From positions 1 through 17,155 of the forward strand of contig CAKSJF010000050.1 in assembly GCA_934462945.1 (NCBI GenBank): a stretch of DNA of 17,155 bases, in the 5' to 3' direction. A program made the position numbers and the translations under genes. Within the stretch, counting starts at the first letter, position 1, and each line of letters begins with the position of its first letter. Shown piece by piece: positions 15,401-17,155 of this stretch. Source of the stretch: an uncultured Clostridia bacterium (lineage in GTDB: Bacteria; Bacillota; Clostridia; UBA1381). The notes under the pieces were generated by a model. The model made no database searches. It saw only the letters and a program-made list of their open reading frames with translations, and was not told where the DNA came from.

Positions 15401-16789
15401 TTAGTGGATGAGGCATATGCAGGAACACTCCGCGGTAAGGATCTGTCTGAGCGTGAAATCACAGTGGATGACAGAACCTTTACTCTTGCAGGAGACTGGC
15501 GCGGAGATGAGAACAGCTTTAAAAACGGCGACCGGATCACAGTTTACTGGGATCTGTTCGGACAGGTGGCTGCTATCCGAGAGGGAATCGCATCAAATGT
15601 CGAAACAGGAAGCTCACAAACGGCTTCAGGTATTTCAGAACGGCTTGCAATCTTAACAAGGCATGGTTTTGATGAGGAGGATTCCGAGAGAACCTATATT
15701 AAATCCTATTGGACAGATGAAAAATTTACATATAATCTTCTTGCAGAAAAGGTAAAGGTAAACGGTGAACGTAAAACAAAATACGAGCTGGATCAGATTC
15801 TGGATGAGCAGATGGGAAAAGCAGTTCTCTTAAAGATGAATGAAAATCAGGAAATCACCGAAATTATTACAGCGGCACTCCCGGGTCAGGATAAGGGGCG
15901 CGGACTCTGGCTGATCACCTATCCGAATGAGGAGGTTCTCTATAAGGGCGGCGCAGCAAAGAGCTTCGGAAACCGTTTTGTTGCCGGCAATGCTGTTTAC
16001 ACAATTCCGGAGGCGCAGGCAGATTACGGAGATGTGAGCCTGTTTGGCTATAATAATGCAACCTTTACAAACGATCAAAGATATTTGATTGACGCATATA
16101 CCACAACATGGCAGAATGTAAAGGCAGACGCTGTAGTTTATAAAGCGAAAAAGAGTGATACCGGATCATTTGATACAACGGATGTCTTTGTTGTCAGCAG
16201 AATCACAGAAACGCTGAATGAGGATGATGAGCCGATTCGTCTGTTGGATGGCTACAACTATTCGATTGCAAATGATTCCGTTTCTGCAAAGAGCTTTGAG
16301 TTAGATGACGATGCAATGGTGGTGGATATTAACGGAAACCGCAAAAAAGACTTCACAATTGACGATCTTGCAGCAGGCGACGTGATCCGCTATGGCTTAA
16401 GCGGCAGTAAGCTAACGACAGCAATGCTTTCCTTTGATAACAGCGAAAACTGGGTAACCGAAAATGCAAGCATTTCGGCATACACCTATGCAGGATACGC
16501 ATACTCCATTGATGAGAGCGGAACGTTTCTCACTATGTCAGAGGGAAAACATCCGTCGCAATTGGATATTTCCTCCTATGAAAATGGCGGTCAATATCTA
16601 AAGAGCTTCAATATCCGGAAATCGGCATTGATTACAATTGTGGATCAAAGCGGAAAGAAAACGGAATTAAGGGGCGGATCTGCGGAGGAGATTGAAACCT
16701 ATGTCCGCTCCGGTAATGGCTGCTCCAGAGTGGTGGTATGCTGTGACTGGCAGTCCTATGTTGTCGGCGTGATTGTATATGTCGACTAA
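12476..16789 (+). CDS. Large SLH-domain surface (S-layer-type) protein
   Basis: This 1437-residue protein starts with a signal peptide (cleavage near AGA/E, residue 25). A small beta domain (26-120) and an alpha-helical region (about 120-335) follow, then a Gly/Ser/Pro linker (about 335-375). Three SLH repeats come next: FTDMDAF (379), FSDVKPQDWF (440) and FEDLDTVSDYA (515), to about 568. These bind secondary wall polymers. Residues 582-722 look like a second, degenerate SLH-like trio (LTREETAALLCGLL, VISYEDAVKTAVLAL). The remaining 700 residues are beta-rich with several recurrent GDxIxxxxxxxGxxxxL-type units and two Asp-rich loops (DADGNGVYDQND at 886, DINGNRKKDFTIDD at 1284) that may bind calcium. 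No catalytic domain is recognised, so a structural or adhesive S-layer role is likeliest. AGAGGA (12464-12469) favours ATG 12476 over ATG 12482. No terminator follows. Confidence 0.85.
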   Translation: MTMKKKRVLAAAITVFSLLAQSAGAEISKISYDDQNGEWRILGSFPNAGKRKAALEILKPGKTVNDPDAYAYAAEIPVNAYGAFDANFHFNGESGEYLFRLGAGGNIFEKMYVFLNRQDAQDYLQRVNAVQSASELQSLFEENYGKLKNICSLEVLPEQKETIYGSIYESIPKGGFKSFEDFKKSVAEVGLLYEFLNETQNPVEKLEKLFDYFSEDTLPAVDAWKNTELTSAAQKKKIAGDLQKKKPSSLAALENQFAETTVLTLLNEVPSKGKEITLLQTVHSLIGAARYDEFAKLSEAQKVRVLSNMSSSGYSSVSAYAAAFDQAVKAYQNDSQGGKNPGSSSGKGSGGSSGFVVTKPTDQSGNQNPGTSTDENIPFTDMDAFLWANPAVEKLRRSKIVSGKGDGLFAPADLVTREEFTAMILRALGMEDQTAAYDGFSDVKPQDWFYHSVSAANARGIISGISETEFGAGLSITRQDAVLICKNAAEKAGAEFVFKEEAYHSADYATDWNAFEDLDTVSDYARDAVYDMQRAGIVSGKTEKEFVPMDHMTRAEAAVLIDKMMSFVDASKTQEDDRDSGMLDMLNVLGMYDGKKTGLDQELTREETAALLCGLLKLPKTGTCPYTDCTQADEAAIGTVSAKGLLTGEGELFSPNHVISYEDAVKTAVLALGAGKAAEQGKGYLSIASEKGALKGVEKSSGGSITKRNFLRMYYNILNEKVYTEEFDGEKHNYDESKEQTLLSYYHDIYYEKDGSVTANARAGVMGEEAAGEGNLKIGNVVFENPNPDYDSYIGRNVEYYYRDTDGGYALVYLNTKKRTEILTINSDQIDEFKDMTYYYYQDDGDSKTTRKKITNKVNVVYNTETLFDFTDQELNPKSGTVTLVDADGNGVYDQNDTVIINAYKNIVVGSVNQSKEIIYDKYTTANNDYTLDLSKIEDYEIHDKHGDQFGLPELREWDVLAAIISPSGDYAKLTLVDEAYAGTLRGKDLSEREITVDDRTFTLAGDWRGDENSFKNGDRITVYWDLFGQVAAIREGIASNVETGSSQTASGISERLAILTRHGFDEEDSERTYIKSYWTDEKFTYNLLAEKVKVNGERKTKYELDQILDEQMGKAVLLKMNENQEITEIITAALPGQDKGRGLWLITYPNEEVLYKGGAAKSFGNRFVAGNAVYTIPEAQADYGDVSLFGYNNATFTNDQRYLIDAYTTTWQNVKADAVVYKAKKSDTGSFDTTDVFVVSRITETLNEDDEPIRLLDGYNYSIANDSVSAKSFELDDDAMVVDINGNRKKDFTIDDLAAGDVIRYGLSGSKLTTAMLSFDNSENWVTENASISAYTYAGYAYSIDESGTFLTMSEGKHPSQLDISSYENGGQYLKSFNIRKSALITIVDQSGKKTELRGGSAEEIETYVRSGNGCSRVVVCCDWQSYVVGVIVYVD
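13610..14180 (+). other. Triple SLH module within the surface protein
   Basis: Three consecutive SLH repeats of about 55-65 residues begin FTDMDAFLWANPAVEKL, FSDVKPQDWFYHSVSAA and FEDLDTVSDYARDAVYDM. Each ends in a TREE, TRQD or TRAE helix, the known polymer-binding face of SLH repeats. Three is the usual number for a working wall anchor. Confidence 0.85.
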
Positions 16790-16798
16790 GTATGAACC

Positions 16799-16817
16799 AA
16801 AGGAGTAAGCGCTCCTT
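16799..16817 (+). promoter_or_regulatory. Leader hairpin upstream of the Ig-like protein gene
   Basis: AAGGAG (16800-16805) pairs with CTCCTT (16812-16817), extendable by one T-G pair to leave a 4-nt AAGC loop. No T-run follows, so it is not a terminator. Its left arm resembles a ribosome site, but no start codon follows it closely. It might be an mRNA stabiliser or a processing site. Confidence 0.35.
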
Positions 16818-16820
16818 CAG

Positions 16821-16841
16821 GTATAGAAAGCGTATAGAAAG
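16821..16841 (+). repeat. Tandem direct repeat GTATAGAAAG in the leader
   Basis: GTATAGAAAG occurs at 16821-16830 and 16832-16841, separated by one C. It sits just upstream of the last gene's start, and the second copy supplies its AAAGG ribosome site. It may be a local duplication or a paired protein-binding site. Confidence 0.6.
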
Positions 16842-16854
16842 GAATGGGATAACC

Positions 16855-17155
16855 ATGAAAAAGTTTTTGGCAAACCTAACGGCACTGACGATTGCGGCAG
16901 CAGCGCTGCCCGCCGCTGTCGGCGCTCAAACCACCTCCGCCCTGGGGACGGATAAGCAAAATTGGATTGTCGGCACATCCGGCACACTCACCGGAGCTGG
17001 TCTCACTTCAAGCGCCCCGGACGTTGTGACGGTGAATGCGGATGGCAGCTTTGAGGCAAAGTCTGCCGGCAACGCGGTGATCACGGATGGAAACGGCGAA
17101 AGCATCACCCTGCATGTCTATGACAAAGCGCCGGAGGATGTTGTGCAGAATGTTT
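16855..17155 (+). CDS. Exported Ig-like (BIG2-type) domain protein, N-terminal part only
   Basis: The gene runs off the window after 100 codons. It starts MKKFLANLTALTIAAAALPA, a signal peptide with likely cleavage at VGA/QTT (residue 24). The following segment, with SSAPDVVTVNADGSFEAKSA and NAVITDGNGESITLHVYD, resembles a bacterial Ig-like group 2 domain (S..P.VatV...G...a...G.a.I). AAAGG (16838-16842) lies 12 nt before the ATG, somewhat far; GGGAT at 16846-16850 is closer but weaker. It begins 65 nt after the SLH protein with no terminator between, so the two are probably cotranscribed. G+C is about 60% over the first 180 nt after the ATG region, clearly above the neighbours, with many C-ending codons. 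It may be a strongly expressed wall protein or an acquired gene. Full function is not visible. Confidence 0.8.
   Translation, partial: MKKFLANLTALTIAAAALPAAVGAQTTSALGTDKQNWIVGTSGTLTGAGLTSSAPDVVTVNADGSFEAKSAGNAVITDGNGESITLHVYDKAPEDVVQNV

Noticed and set aside
16821..16841. Tandem GTATAGAAAG as a start of a CRISPR array or attachment site
   Set aside because: There are only two copies with a single-base gap, and no cas, integrase or spacer structure is nearby.
1..17155. tRNA, rRNA or riboswitch genes
   Set aside because: The gaps are all shorter than about 230 nt, and none shows a cloverleaf, a conserved rRNA segment or a riboswitch core that I recognise.

Overview
The window carries seven genes or gene pieces, all on the + strand, and no RNA genes, transposons or CRISPR. 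Strong AGGAGG-type ribosome sites, sigma-A promoters with extended -10 elements, SLH cell-wall-anchoring modules and an AraC regulator point to a Gram-positive-type Clostridia/Firmicutes bacterium. The heavy use of SLH modules on carbohydrate-active proteins recalls fibre-degrading gut Clostridia such as Monoglobus. That placement is inference.

Region 1 (1-6720) is the end of a tightly packed operon with gaps of 14-17 nt. It holds a possible tail of an upstream gene (stop at 40-42), a cytoplasmic GH36-like alpha-galactosidase candidate (60-1625), a large exported protein combining a discoidin-like domain, an SbsA-type Ig domain, an internal SLH module and a 12-Asp-box GH74-like beta-propeller (1640-5473), and a GH130 4-O-beta-D-mannosyl-D-glucose phosphorylase (5490-6662). 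A strong rho-independent terminator closes it. Together these suggest capture and breakdown of a beta-glucan or galacto(gluco)mannan-type polysaccharide: cleavage at the wall, removal of galactose side groups, and energy-saving phosphorolysis of Man-Glc in the cytoplasm.

Region 2 (6721-12445) holds a promoter, an exported 1485-residue protein with an internally duplicated N-terminal module, a right-handed beta-helix and an FnIII-like domain (6890-11347), and then a separately promoted AraC-family regulator (11443-12336).

Region 3 (12446-17155) holds a 1437-residue SLH surface protein (12476-16789) and the first 100 residues of an exported Ig-like protein (16855 to the window end). That last gene has visibly higher G+C (about 60%) than its neighbours.

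The most interesting signal is regulatory. An identical 19-bp near-palindromic element lies upstream of the promoters of both the beta-helix gene and the SLH gene. Its distance to the -10 hexamer is exactly the same in both (71 nt from element end to -10 start). The second copy overlaps the stop codon of the AraC gene between them. This suggests that the AraC protein, or another shared regulator, co-controls two surface proteins. The second promoter is also folded into an inverted repeat that looks like the AraC gene's terminator, with the -10 box sitting in the loop.
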